Below are positions 9,075 through 18,411 of a stretch of DNA of 64,000 nt, piece by piece (position 1 is the stretch's first letter; every line of letters begins with the position of its first letter). The position numbers were made by a program, and so were the translations under genes. This DNA is from Dyella silvae (lineage in GTDB: Bacteria; Pseudomonadota; Gammaproteobacteria; Xanthomonadales; Rhodanobacteraceae). Location of the stretch: positions 62,001 to 126,000 of the forward strand of contig NZ_JAPJBQ010000009.1 in assembly GCF_026421305.1 (NCBI RefSeq), read 5' to 3'. A model generated the notes under the pieces. The model saw nothing but the letters and a program-made list of their open reading frames with translations. It made no database searches and was not told the DNA's origin.

Positions 9075-9582
9075 CGCGCCGCTGCCTCCGGCGTGGAGTG
9101 CTTTCGTTCGCTTCCTACAAGACGGCGGTTGAACCCTTACCGGCGTAATGGCAATTCACCTTCATGGCTTCGCCACTCTCGCATGGGCGCATGCGTGGCA
9201 TATGGTCACGGCTTCTTGGAGTTCGTTACTGTCGTCGATAACGAAATTCAGGCTTGATCGGACATCGAATGGCAACCGGCCGCATGGTCTAAACCTTCGA
9301 TCCAGAAAGAGTTCTCGCTGGTCATGAGACCTGAAAATAGCGGGTGCTTTCGGTAACCCGTATGGGCAGCCATGTGCTCCCATCATTCGCCATGCGCGGC
9401 GCGCTTCGTATCGGCGCGATATTTCGTGATGGCTAGATAGGGCACACTTTCGCCGCTCAAGGCGAACTACTTCACGCTGGAGAGTCGCGCATCAATCATC
9501 GCGACGAACGAGGCCATGGCCCATTGCTCTCCATGCTGTTCGTCCTTGTCCGAAGGATGGTGCCAACAATCTGAATAATGGA
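9075..9582. other. 508-bp intergenic stretch, no convincing gene
   Basis: Lower GC than its neighbours. A 74-codon frame on the minus strand (9162-9386) has no recognisable features or good ribosome binding site. The 3' part presumably holds the promoter of the DUF481 gene. I see no repeats or strong hairpins. Confidence 0.5.
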
Positions 9583-10485
9583 ATGAACGATATGACAAGG
9601 AAATGGATAGGTCGCGCTTTGCTTATGGCGCTGGTGAGTTTTGGTGCTCAGGCCGATGAGGTATCACCAGCCGACACTGGTGCCAAGCCCATCGTCCCCT
9701 ACGGCTGGTCGGGTTCGGCCCAACTCGGCGCTTCCATCGCGAGTGGCAATTCCACATCGGCAGCAGCCGACGGCAAGTTCGCGGTTGGCCTGAACACAGA
9801 CCAATGGAAGCATTCCTTCTATCTGGAAGGTGAGTACTCTCGCGCCCAATACGACACCGAGGATGCACAAGGCAATCCTACACAGCGCATGGAAACGACA
9901 GCAAAGCGCTACGACGTCGGCCTTACCCTGGGTTACAAGCTCAATCAACGCAGCTACATCTACCAATCGACACGCTACGGCCACGACAGATTCGCCGCCA
10001 ACTTGTGGGATGCTGTTGTATCCGCGGGTTACGGCTACATCGCGTTGAACACGGAGCGCAGCTACCTGTATTTCGAGGCCGGTCCAGGCTACAGAAAATA
10101 TCGACCCGCCGATGTCGAGCAAACGGTTCCGTCCAGTAGTGAGCTGCCGGCTGCGAGTTCCGATGAAGGTACGGCCCAGAGTGATGGAGGCGGCGATAAT
10201 TCGACAACCATCATGGTCCGCCAAGCCAGCCGCAGCACCTTAATTGGCCGCGGCCTGATCGGCTACACGTATCTCTTCAATAGCACTGTGTCGCTGTCGG
10301 ACACGTTGCTGATCGAGGCAGGCACCGGGTTCAGTTACTACAAGAACAACCTCAGTCTTGTCGTCGCCATGACCAAGAAGCTGGCGCTCACGGCCGGTTA
10401 CGAGTTGCGTTACAACAGTGATGCTCAAGGTGGCACAAAGTCCGTCGACTCGCTGCTAACCACCAATCTGCGTTACACCTTCTGA
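9583..10485 (+). CDS. DUF481-family (YdiY-like) outer-membrane beta-barrel protein
   Basis: 300 residues with a signal peptide (RKWIGRALLMALVSFGAQA). The mature part is rich in alternating beta-strands with the pattern 'GWSGSAQLGASIASGNS' near residue 42, characteristic of the DUF481 'salt-stress/outer membrane' family, and it ends in aromatic Phe (NLRYTF) as expected of a barrel. A low-complexity Ser/Asp/Gly loop (about 185-206) probably faces outward. Either ATG 9583 or 9592 could be used. The molecular role of the family is not established. It is followed 158 bases later by a secreted metallopeptidase. Confidence 0.8.
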   Translation: MNDMTRKWIGRALLMALVSFGAQADEVSPADTGAKPIVPYGWSGSAQLGASIASGNSTSAAADGKFAVGLNTDQWKHSFYLEGEYSRAQYDTEDAQGNPTQRMETTAKRYDVGLTLGYKLNQRSYIYQSTRYGHDRFAANLWDAVVSAGYGYIALNTERSYLYFEAGPGYRKYRPADVEQTVPSSSELPAASSDEGTAQSDGGGDNSTTIMVRQASRSTLIGRGLIGYTYLFNSTVSLSDTLLIEAGTGFSYYKNNLSLVVAMTKKLALTAGYELRYNSDAQGGTKSVDSLLTTNLRYTF

Positions 10486-10643
10486 CTTTCCGGCGGAACT
10501 ACCTTCGCGCATCAGGCGCGGAGGTTCTTGCCGCCGACGGAAACGCAAGACAGCGGATTCGCTCTTCATCGGACTTATGGTCGGATCCGCCCGCTATTCC
10601 TTCGGCGAGATCCATCGTTCCATCTTCAACAGGACACAATGCC

Positions 10644-11951
10644 ATGTGGGCAAGGCTTTTCGTTGTTTTTACTCTGGCGTCGTCATGCGTCGCCGCGCAC
10701 GCAACACGCGTTGACAACGCAGCAGGAAGCTACACGTTTTCCTCGCTCCCTTCGACCGATGTCGAGCACGCGCGCACGAATACCTTCTATATGTCGGACC
10801 AGCAGCCTCTGGGCCGCTACGTGCACGTTGGCGACGTGGTCAATGTGGAAGTGAAGCATCTGCCGGCGCGTTACGAGGCAAGCATCATGCTGGGTTTTCG
10901 ATCCTTGTGGCATGAGAAAAATGACCAGCAAGAGGTGCCGCTGCACGACGGCGACAATCGTTTCATGGCAGAGCGGGATGGTCCTCTGTTCATCCGATTC
11001 GTGGCACCGAGTGACAAGCCGAACGCGACGAGTGAGCTTTCTCTCTCGATCAGCGGTAGCAAGCCGCTGCCACTCTATATGGACGGCCAGACTACGCGGG
11101 ATGAGTGGGAGGCGCAGTTGGCCAACTATGGCGACGCTCCCTTTGTGCAATTCATGGGCCGCCACAGCATGATCACTTTGCCGGTCAAGGTTCATCGCGA
11201 GCATCCGGTTGCCAATCCATCCGCCACATTCGCCGTGATCGAACAGGTGCTTGCCATGGAGGACGAGCTTGCGGGATTCGATGGTGCTACGGGGCGCGAC
11301 GCGCGCTCATCGCTACGGCAACATTTCCTGGTTGATTTCCTCGCGCCGGACGATGCCCCCTACTACATGTACTGCACGGACCAGTTCATCGCGATGCGGC
11401 CGGACAACACCGAGGACCTTACCGACCCGGCCACGCTGCGGCATGCATGGGGCATCTGGCACGAGCTGGGGCATGCCCATCAGCAGGAATCCTGGACGTG
11501 GGACAGCGTGACCGAAGTGTCCACCAACATTTTTTCCCTCTACGTGCAAGAAAAGATGGGATTGCCGAGTCGACTGGATGTTCCGGAGGAGGACGGCAGG
11601 TCTCCCCGCGATAGAGCGAAAGACTACCTGGCCCAGCCTTCACGCAACTATCTGGCGGGCGAAGAGGATGAAAGCGCCGAGTGGAACGACCCGTTCATAA
11701 AGCTCGTGATGTTCGACGAGTTGAGGCAGGCTTACGGCTGGGATCTGTATAAGGATGTATTCAAGTACTACCGCGAGCATCCGCTTTCCGACGACGCGAC
11801 GAACCAAGAGAAGGCTGACCAATTCGCGGTGGTGTTGTGCAAACTGACCTCGGCCGACCTGCGTCCGTTCCTTGAGCGGTGGGGGTTTCACCTTGGACCG
11901 CAGGCCATGCGCGCGATCGACAACATGCACCTGACGGCTCGCGATATCTAG
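10644..11951 (+). CDS. Secreted M60/enhancin-like zinc metallopeptidase
   Basis: 435 residues. The ATG at 10644 follows AGGACA at good spacing and begins a signal peptide (MWARLFVVFTLASSCVAAHA). An N-terminal beta-rich domain of about 150 residues precedes the catalytic domain. The zinc motif is HELGHAHQQ near residue 273, a HExxH, with a downstream Glu in VTEVSTN, matching the HExxH(8,28)E pattern of peptidase family M60. Characterised M60 enzymes act on mucin-type and other glycoproteins. Placement in M60 rests on the motif and fold order only. A glycoprotein substrate would fit the glycan-active enzymes at the left of the window, but that is speculation. Confidence 0.8.
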   Translation: MWARLFVVFTLASSCVAAHATRVDNAAGSYTFSSLPSTDVEHARTNTFYMSDQQPLGRYVHVGDVVNVEVKHLPARYEASIMLGFRSLWHEKNDQQEVPLHDGDNRFMAERDGPLFIRFVAPSDKPNATSELSLSISGSKPLPLYMDGQTTRDEWEAQLANYGDAPFVQFMGRHSMITLPVKVHREHPVANPSATFAVIEQVLAMEDELAGFDGATGRDARSSLRQHFLVDFLAPDDAPYYMYCTDQFIAMRPDNTEDLTDPATLRHAWGIWHELGHAHQQESWTWDSVTEVSTNIFSLYVQEKMGLPSRLDVPEEDGRSPRDRAKDYLAQPSRNYLAGEEDESAEWNDPFIKLVMFDELRQAYGWDLYKDVFKYYREHPLSDDATNQEKADQFAVVLCKLTSADLRPFLERWGFHLGPQAMRAIDNMHLTARDI

Positions 11952-11993
11952 TCTCGCTTGCGCATGGTCGAAACCGGCGATGCGCTCAGAGCA

Positions 11994-12656
11994 TCATCGC
12001 TGTGCGGGCTGCAACCCCGCACGGCGCCGCACTTGCCATCGTCCCAACATAATCAGCAGCGACGCCACCGCGATAAAAGCCACCAGCACCGCGAGGGCGT
12101 TGGTGACCACCTGCGCATAACCCAGCGTGTTCACATCGAGAAATGGATACGGATACCAACCCGTCACCGCGCCTCGCAGCAATACGTACGCGAAATAGCC
12201 CGCCGGGTAGCTTTGCCACACCAGCACTTGCGACCAGCGCAGGCCACCCTTGGGCACTGCAAGCCACCAATACAGCAAATACAGCGGCGGCATGATGTCG
12301 TGCACGATCACGTCGGCCACCAATAGCCAGCCGGTGGGGTGCCACAGCTGGCGCAACATCAGGTTGTAGATAAGGCTGACGATGGCAATGCTCATGGCGA
12401 TCGCCGTCTGTACGCCCGGCCGCAGAAAGAAGCGCACCACCGGGCCGTGCCCCGGGCCAAGTGCCGCTGCGGACAGTGCCTTGGCCACCAGCATGTTGGT
12501 GAGAATGGTGTAGAAACCCAGGTAGATCCATACACCGGCTGCCGCGCCGTCGCCTTTCGTTTCGGCGAGCAGGATCGACTGCCATAACTGCAGCGCCAGA
12601 CCGAACCAGCCGAGCAGGGAGCCAAAGGCAGCGAGTGGGCGGTAGGGCTGAGTCAT
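11994..12656 (-). CDS. Pr6Pr family six-helix membrane protein
   Basis: 220 residues with about six hydrophobic helices. Polar motifs include GFYTILTNMLVA near residue 50 and DVIVHDIMPPLYLLYWW near 120, with intramembrane His/Asp typical of the Pr6Pr (FAR-17a/AIG1-like) family. Homologous eukaryotic proteins hydrolyse fatty-acid esters of hydroxy fatty acids, but the bacterial role is unknown. It is the promoter-distal gene after ubiE on the same strand, with 69 bases between them, and may be co-transcribed with it. The C-terminus is basic (RWQVRRRAGLQ). Confidence 0.8.
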   Translation of the reverse strand: MTQPYRPLAAFGSLLGWFGLALQLWQSILLAETKGDGAAAGVWIYLGFYTILTNMLVAKALSAAALGPGHGPVVRFFLRPGVQTAIAMSIAIVSLIYNLMLRQLWHPTGWLLVADVIVHDIMPPLYLLYWWLAVPKGGLRWSQVLVWQSYPAGYFAYVLLRGAVTGWYPYPFLDVNTLGYAQVVTNALAVLVAFIAVASLLIMLGRWQVRRRAGLQPAQR

Positions 12657-12725
12657 CAGGAGCTCAGGAGTCTGGTTTGTGCGGGGCCGGCGCGCTGCGC
12701 TTTCGCCCTATGAAACCGCCATGCG

Positions 12726-13484
12726 TCAGAACTTGTACCCGCGATGGATGGCCACAATGCCGTTGCTGAGGTTGCGCACATCGACGCGACCGAAACCGGC
12801 ACGCTCCATCATGCTCTTCAGCGTCTCCTGATCCGGATGCTTGCGGATCGATTCGGCCAGGTACTGATAGCTGTCGGCGTCGCCGGCGAACAGCTGGCCG
12901 AGTTTGGGCAGCACCTTGAACGAGTGGAAATCGTAGAGTTTGCTGAAGAAGTCGCTCTGCACGCGCGAGAACTCCAGCACCAGCGCGCGACCACCGGGCT
13001 TGAGCACACGGCAGATGTCGGCGAGTGCCTTGTCCTTATCAGTGACGTTGCGCAGGCCGAAGGCCATGGTCACTGCATCGAAACTGTTGTCGGGGAACGG
13101 CAGGCTTTCGGCATTGAGTTGCGCCCAGCGCAGGCCCGAGACCATGCCGCGATCGGTCATGCGGTCGCGGCCCACGCCAAGCATGGCGGCGTTGATGTCG
13201 CCCACCACGATCTCGCCTTCGGTGCCCACCACGGGCTTGAGCAGCGCGGCGATATCGCCGGTGCCGCCCGCCAGATCGAGTACGCGATCACCACGCCGTA
13301 CGCCGCTGATGGCCACGAAATGGCGTTTCCACAGGCGATGGATGCCGAACGACATCAGGTCGTTCATCAGGTCGTAATTGTGCGCGACGGAGGTGAACAC
13401 CTGGCCGACGAGCTTTTGCTTGTCGGCGACTGGGACGTCGCGGAATCCGAAGTGGGTGGTTTGGGGGTTGGGCTGGTCGCTCAT
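12726..13484 (-). CDS. ubiE: UbiE C-methyltransferase (ubiquinone/menaquinone biosynthesis)
   Basis: 252 residues. SAM-dependent methylase acting on 2-polyprenyl-6-methoxy-1,4-benzoquinol (ubiquinone) and demethylmenaquinone. SAM-binding motif [16 protein letters not shown] near residue 70. UbiE signatures include [26 protein letters not shown] near the N-terminus and [13 protein letters not shown] near 150. Length is as expected for the family. The long intergenic repeat (13542-14265) lies immediately upstream of its start, so its promoter must lie within or next to that element. Confidence 0.97.
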   Translation of the reverse strand: MSDQPNPQTTHFGFRDVPVADKQKLVGQVFTSVAHNYDLMNDLMSFGIHRLWKRHFVAISGVRRGDRVLDLAGGTGDIAALLKPVVGTEGEIVVGDINAAMLGVGRDRMTDRGMVSGLRWAQLNAESLPFPDNSFDAVTMAFGLRNVTDKDKALADICRVLKPGGRALVLEFSRVQSDFFSKLYDFHSFKVLPKLGQLFAGDADSYQYLAESIRKHPDQETLKSMMERAGFGRVDVRNLSNGIVAIHRGYKF

Positions 13485-13541
13485 TTGCTAATGGTAGCGG
13501 ATTGGGGGGTGGGGCTTCTTCTTTGGGGGTGCTTGTCTTGT

Positions 13542-14265
13542 CTCCCTCTCCCCTCCGGGGAGAGGGTTGGGGTGAGGGGCGGGTGCTCGCCTCACCGCTT
13601 CATCTTTGCCGTCACCCCGGCGAAGGCCGGGGTCCAGTGACTTTGCACTTGGTCGTCGCGATACGGCGACCTGGCTCGCCTGCCGCGGGCTTCCGACCTC
13701 CTGCCGGAGGCCGGGTCACTTTCTCTTGCTTGCCCAAGAGAAAGTAACCAAAGAGAAGGGCCCCCCGGATGAGGCGCCTTCCGGGCCTTCGGCCCTCCAG
13801 GTCCGCGTGCGGGTTGCGGGCTTTTCGACGGGGCTCCTGCCCCGACGAAAAGTGGCTGGCATCCATGCCAGCCACCCCTGCGGGGCCTTCTCTCCACCCG
13901 CCCGCCGCCTCATACGGGGACCCGGAAGGTCAAAAGCCAAAGCGACGAGCAAGAGCGAAGAGCCAGAGCGAAGAGCCAGAGCAGCGCCAAAGCTAAAGCG
14001 AAGCGCCGCTTTAAGTCCTCTTGGCTATGGCGCGTTGCGAAACGCTTGGAAGTAACTGTGTTGTGTCCCACAGGGACTGGCTTCGCGTCGTAGGCGGCAC
14101 TCTGGTGGCAGCGCCAGGTTCAGAGCCAAGCAACGTCACTGGATGACCCGTCATTCGGCTGTTGTGAAGCGTTTCCTGCCTTCGCCTCGATGACGGTGAG
14201 GGGGAGCAATCCTTGTCGCGAGCACCCGCCCTTCACCCCAACCCCTTCCCGCAGGGGAGAGGGAG
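13542..14265. repeat. Modular intergenic repeat, copy 1 (about 720 bp)
   Basis: It opens with the CTCCCTCTCCCCTCCGGGGA unit (13542), followed by 'accccggc' palindromes, a hairpin box (13718-13727/13736-13745, ACTTTCTCTT with its complement), and a hairpin with CTTTTCG arms (13821-13852). A second hairpin follows (13852-13862/13865-13875), then a GTCCCACAGGGAC palindrome (14065-14077). It ends with an inverted copy of the opening unit (14218-14264). All 801 bases between ubiE and the amidohydrolase gene are otherwise gene-free; the open frames here are translations of the repeat. Confidence 0.85.
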
Positions 14266-14285
14266 GTAAAAGCCAAGAACAGGGC

Positions 14286-15644
14286 TTACAGCACAGCCTT
14301 GCCGTCCAGCTTGTACACCACGCCGTTCTTCATCACGAAGCTGACCTTCTGCATCAGCGTGATGTCGTCCAGCGGGTTGCCCGGCACGGCGATGACGTCA
14401 GCGTAGCGGCCTACGGCAATCTGGCCGAGCTCGTTCTGCTTGTGCAGCAGTTCGGCGGCGTGCGTGGTGGCAGCCTGCAGCACGAACATAGGCGGCATGC
14501 CGGCTTGCACCATGTACTCAAATTCCTTGGCGTTCTGGCCGTGAGGATAGACCGCCGCATCGGTACCGAAGGCGATCTTGACTCCAGCCTTGTACGCCTT
14601 GCCCGCAGTGGCCTGGATGATCGGCCCCACCTGCATGGCTTTCGAAGCGACTTGCGGCGGGTAATAGCCGGGCTTGGCAGCCATTTCCTGCACGTACTTG
14701 CCGGCGATGATGGTCGGCACGTACCAGGTGCCATGTTCCTTCATCAGCTTCATGTCTTCGTCGTTCATGAAGGTGCCGTGTTCGATCGAATCGACGCCGG
14801 CCAGCACGGCGCGGCGAATGCCTTCGGCGCCATGGGCGTGCGCCGCTACGGTGAAACCGTAGTCATGCGCGGCGGTGACCACGGCCTTGATCTCTTCCAA
14901 GGTCATTTGCGCGTTGTCAGCGCTGCTGCCTTCGTCCAGCACGCCGCCCGAAGGCATGATTTTGATGAGGTCTACGCCGTCCTTGTAGTGCTGGCGCACG
15001 GCCTTGTGAGCATCATCGACGCTATTGATGATGCCGTCCTTGGGGCCGGGATCGCCTGCCAGATCCGAGCGGTAACCATTGGAGGCATCCGCGTGGCCAC
15101 CGGTGGTGCCGATGGGCTTGCCGGCAGTGAAGATGCGCGGACCCGGCACGATGCCGGCGTTGATGGCATTGCGTAGCGCAATGGTTTCGTTGCTGCCGTC
15201 ACCGACGTTGCGCACGGCCGTAAAGCCGGCCAAAAGTGTGCGATGCGCGTACACGGTGGAGCGCACGGCGTAGTCGGCTACGTTCCAGCGAAACTGGTCG
15301 GAGTATTCGGTGGGGCTGGTTTCGAGGGAAAGGTGCGTGTGCGAGTCGATCAGGCCAGGCATGCAGGTGGCGTCGGCCAGATTCTGGAAGTTGAACCTGC
15401 CGCCCGCGGCGGTGGCGGCATCCTGATAGGGCTTGGGATCGACCGCGCCAGCCTTGATCTCCTTCACCCGGTTGCCTTCGATCACCAGTGTGGTTTCACC
15501 CAGCAATTTGCCGGCGACGGGGTCGACCAGACGGGCGCAGTGCAACACGGTGACATCGTGATTCGCCTGGGTGGCGGGTTCGGCCGCGATGGCGGCAGGC
15601 AGCGCGAGGGCTGCGGCGATGGCGAAGGCAACGCGTGTGATCAT
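14286..15644 (-). CDS. Secreted metal-dependent amidohydrolase (imidazolonepropionase/prolidase-like)
   Basis: 452 residues with a signal peptide (MITRVAFAIAAALALPAAIAAE). Amidohydrolase-superfamily TIM barrel: metal ligands HxH in DSHTHL (near 120), a probable carboxylated Lys in LIKIMPSGG (near 226), His in AAHAHG and SIEHGT, and the catalytic Asp in FGTDAAV. A small beta-sandwich is formed by both termini. Close relatives are annotated as Xaa-Pro dipeptidases or imidazolonepropionase-like hydrolases; the true substrate cannot be told. The export signal indicates periplasmic action. It is transcribed alone, with repeat copy 1 downstream. Confidence 0.9.
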   Translation of the reverse strand: MITRVAFAIAAALALPAAIAAEPATQANHDVTVLHCARLVDPVAGKLLGETTLVIEGNRVKEIKAGAVDPKPYQDAATAAGGRFNFQNLADATCMPGLIDSHTHLSLETSPTEYSDQFRWNVADYAVRSTVYAHRTLLAGFTAVRNVGDGSNETIALRNAINAGIVPGPRIFTAGKPIGTTGGHADASNGYRSDLAGDPGPKDGIINSVDDAHKAVRQHYKDGVDLIKIMPSGGVLDEGSSADNAQMTLEEIKAVVTAAHDYGFTVAAHAHGAEGIRRAVLAGVDSIEHGTFMNDEDMKLMKEHGTWYVPTIIAGKYVQEMAAKPGYYPPQVASKAMQVGPIIQATAGKAYKAGVKIAFGTDAAVYPHGQNAKEFEYMVQAGMPPMFVLQAATTHAAELLHKQNELGQIAVGRYADVIAVPGNPLDDITLMQKVSFVMKNGVVYKLDGKAVL

Positions 15645-15743
15645 GGCGAACTCCCCGGAGTGAAGCAGCCATCTTAGGGGAGTGATCCACGCAAAGAGGG
15701 GTGACTTTCGTCACCCCTCGGCAGGCGGCACAAAGCGGAAGGG

Positions 15744-18368
15744 TCAATCCTTGCGCGTTGTCTCTTCGGTCACCGTAACGATTTCGGCGGGCGCATGCTC
15801 GTGCTGTTCCGCCGCCACATGCCGCTCGTGCAATGCCTCGCTGGTGGCATCGGCCGGCAGCGGTTTTTCGGCAGGCTCTTTCTCGCCATCGCCACCCGGG
15901 GTGATCTTTAGAATGGAGTGGCGTACTTCACGGGCAAGAATGACGCGGGCGTCGCGCACCATGTCTTCCAGGCCGCGGTCGTAGTCCAGCTTGCCCGCTT
16001 CGTCGGTCCACACGATGCGGCTTTCGCGCAGCTTCTGGATGAAGCCGCGGAACAACGCTTTGTCGAAGAACTCCGGCGCAGACAGCTCGTTGAGCAGGCT
16101 CAGGCGCTGGGCGGTGAGTGTGCAGGCATTCTCCAGCTCCGCTCCTGTCAGGGTATGCGGGCCGTTCTTCACCAGTGCGGCGATAGTGATGTAGTAGCGC
16201 TCGAACGCCTGGATGAGGCTGCGCGCGATGATTTTGAGCTGGAACGCTGCGTCGTCCTGCCCGGGGCCACGCTCCAGCACGCGGCCTTCGCCGGTGGACT
16301 CGAGCAGACCGCGACGCACGAAGAAGTCGATCGTGGATTGCAGCTGGGCGCAGAAGCCATCCGCATCCCACGGCAGGAACAGCTCGCCCTGGATGAACGG
16401 ATAAATGATGCGGCCCAGGCGCAGCACCGAGGCGCGCGACATGCGGCGATTGTTGAGGAAGCAGCACGCCACCCATGCGGCGGTCGCCGTGAGGTGCAGC
16501 ACGTTGTTGCGGAAGTAGCTGAGCAGTACGGCCTGCTCGTCTTCGGTGACCAGCACGTCGCCGAGCGGGTGGCGCACGCGGCGGATCCAGCCCATCTGCT
16601 CGCCATAGGCGATGATGCCGGCCGGGTCCATCGACGTGAGGGTCATGCGGTCGGAGTAGGGCAACTCCTCCAGCAAGGCCTTCATCAGCTCAAGCTGCAC
16701 CAGCAGATCGTTCTCCGCCATCGCGTGCTTCGGCGTGGCGAGCAGCGCCAACCCGAGCAGGTTGATGGGGTTCACGTCTGCGGCGCGGTTGATGTTGATC
16801 TGAATCTTGTCGGCGAGGCCGTCCACCACGCGGCCCAGCCATTCGGGCTTGGCATCGGGATCGTCAGTGCGCCAATCGGGGCTGGCGGCGTCGAGCAGCG
16901 GATTGAGTTCGATCGGCTCGCCGAAGTTGAGCGCCACATGGCCGTAGCGCTGGCGCAGCACCTTGAGGCCGCGCAACAAGCCGATCAGCGATTCCTTCTC
17001 CTTGGGCTTGCCGGAGAGTTCGCCGATATAGCTCTTGCCCTCCATCAGCTTCTCGTAGCCGATGTACACGGGCTGGAACAGCACCGGACGGCGCGGCGCA
17101 CGCAGGAAGGCGCGCACCGTCATCGCCAGCATGCCGGCGCGCGGCGCCAACAGGCGGCCGGTACGCGAGCGTCCGCCTTCGATGAAGTACTCCATCGGCA
17201 CGCCGCGGTCGATCAGCTGCGCCACGTATTCGTTGAACACCACTGAATACAGCGCATTGCCCTTGAAGCTGCGGCGCAGGAAGAACGCACCGCCGCGGCG
17301 CAGGATGGGGCCGATCACCGGCAGGTTGAGGTTCACGCCGGCGGCAATGTGCGGCACCACCACACCGGACATATGCAGCTGGTACGACAGCAAGAGATAG
17401 TCCGCGTGGCTGCGATGGCAGGGCACGTACACCACTTCATGGCCGGGCGCGGCAGCGCGGGCCTTTTCGAAGTGGTGCATGGCGATGCCGTCGTACAGCT
17501 TGTTCCAGAAATTGGAGAGCAGGAACGACGCCGAACGCACCACCGGGTGCGAATAGTCGGCGGCAATCTCCATCACCATGTCGTGCGCGCGGCGCCACGC
17601 CTTGGCCGGGCTGATGTTTTCCTTTGCGGCCGTGGCGGCGATCGCGGCACGCACGGGTTCGGCGTTCAGCACCGAATCCACCACGGTACGGCGGTGCGAC
17701 AGGTCGGGGCCAATCACCGCTGCGCGAATACGGCGGAAGTGCGTGCGCAGCACGCGGGCAATCTTGCGGGTAAGGCGCTCGGGACGGATCTCGGCGGCTT
17801 CGTTCACCACGGTGCGCAACGACACCGGCGTGGAGAAGTGCACCACTGTGTCACGGCCGTTGAGCAGCAGCGCCAGCATGCGGCGGAACCGGCCGACCAT
17901 CACCCAGTTTTCGGAGAACAGCACACTGAACCAGCCCGACTCGCGGGTGGGCGCGCGGCCGACATAGATGGAGACCGGCACGATCTGGATGTCGCGCTCG
18001 GGGTCGCCTTCCAGCGAGCGCACCAGCTGGCCCAGCGGTTCGTTCGGCGGGCGCTTGCGGTTGCGCCCGAACAGCCAGCCGTCGCGGCGGGCCAGGGCAA
18101 ATACCGAGCGCTTGCGGCGGGTGCCCTGCAGCGGCTGCATCGGGCTGGGCAGGCCAGCCTCGCGGCAGGCCCGTTCCAGGATCAGGGCATCGGAAAAGCC
18201 ATCGCGTTCAATCACGTAGCACACGCGCACACCCGCCTGAAGCAGGGTGGCGGGTTCAGCAGGATCGCGGCGGATGCGCACCCAGGGTTCGAGCAACTGC
18301 CCGGCCAGGTTGAACCACCAGGGCGCGCGGCTACGGGCGGGAGTGTCCGTGGTCGACATATTCAGCAT
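15744..18368 (-). CDS. plsB: Glycerol-3-phosphate 1-O-acyltransferase PlsB
   Basis: 874 residues (E. coli enzyme 807). First step of phospholipid synthesis: acylation of sn-glycerol-3-phosphate at position 1, at the inner membrane. The acyltransferase motifs are in order: HRSHAD (HX4D, near 317), GGAFFLRRSFKGN, FIEGGRSRTGRLLAPRAGM and VPMEYF, then VYIGYEKLMEG. The C-terminal tail is rich in Glu/His. Two in-frame ATGs occur, at 18368 and 18359; the second (MSTTDTPARS) has GGGG upstream and may be the true start. It is followed by unrelated genes, so it probably has its own promoter. Confidence 0.97.
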   Translation of the reverse strand: MLNMSTTDTPARSRAPWWFNLAGQLLEPWVRIRRDPAEPATLLQAGVRVCYVIERDGFSDALILERACREAGLPSPMQPLQGTRRKRSVFALARRDGWLFGRNRKRPPNEPLGQLVRSLEGDPERDIQIVPVSIYVGRAPTRESGWFSVLFSENWVMVGRFRRMLALLLNGRDTVVHFSTPVSLRTVVNEAAEIRPERLTRKIARVLRTHFRRIRAAVIGPDLSHRRTVVDSVLNAEPVRAAIAATAAKENISPAKAWRRAHDMVMEIAADYSHPVVRSASFLLSNFWNKLYDGIAMHHFEKARAAAPGHEVVYVPCHRSHADYLLLSYQLHMSGVVVPHIAAGVNLNLPVIGPILRRGGAFFLRRSFKGNALYSVVFNEYVAQLIDRGVPMEYFIEGGRSRTGRLLAPRAGMLAMTVRAFLRAPRRPVLFQPVYIGYEKLMEGKSYIGELSGKPKEKESLIGLLRGLKVLRQRYGHVALNFGEPIELNPLLDAASPDWRTDDPDAKPEWLGRVVDGLADKIQININRAADVNPINLLGLALLATPKHAMAENDLLVQLELMKALLEELPYSDRMTLTSMDPAGIIAYGEQMGWIRRVRHPLGDVLVTEDEQAVLLSYFRNNVLHLTATAAWVACCFLNNRRMSRASVLRLGRIIYPFIQGELFLPWDADGFCAQLQSTIDFFVRRGLLESTGEGRVLERGPGQDDAAFQLKIIARSLIQAFERYYITIAALVKNGPHTLTGAELENACTLTAQRLSLLNELSAPEFFDKALFRGFIQKLRESRIVWTDEAGKLDYDRGLEDMVRDARVILAREVRHSILKITPGGDGEKEPAEKPLPADATSEALHERHVAAEQHEHAPAEIVTVTEETTRKD

Positions 18369-18411
18369 CCCCAGATTGTAACCGGTGAGCCTAAGAAACC
18401 GGTTCAGGTGT

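Noticed and set aside
9162-9386. 74-codon minus frame between the GST and DUF481 genes
   Set aside because: No ribosome binding site and no recognisable protein.
13606-14055. 149-codon frame within repeat copy 1, and similar ones at 29461-29928 and 37502-37861
   Set aside because: They translate repeat DNA (shared segments GHFLLLAQEK or SLSLACPRES in all copies); no start signals.
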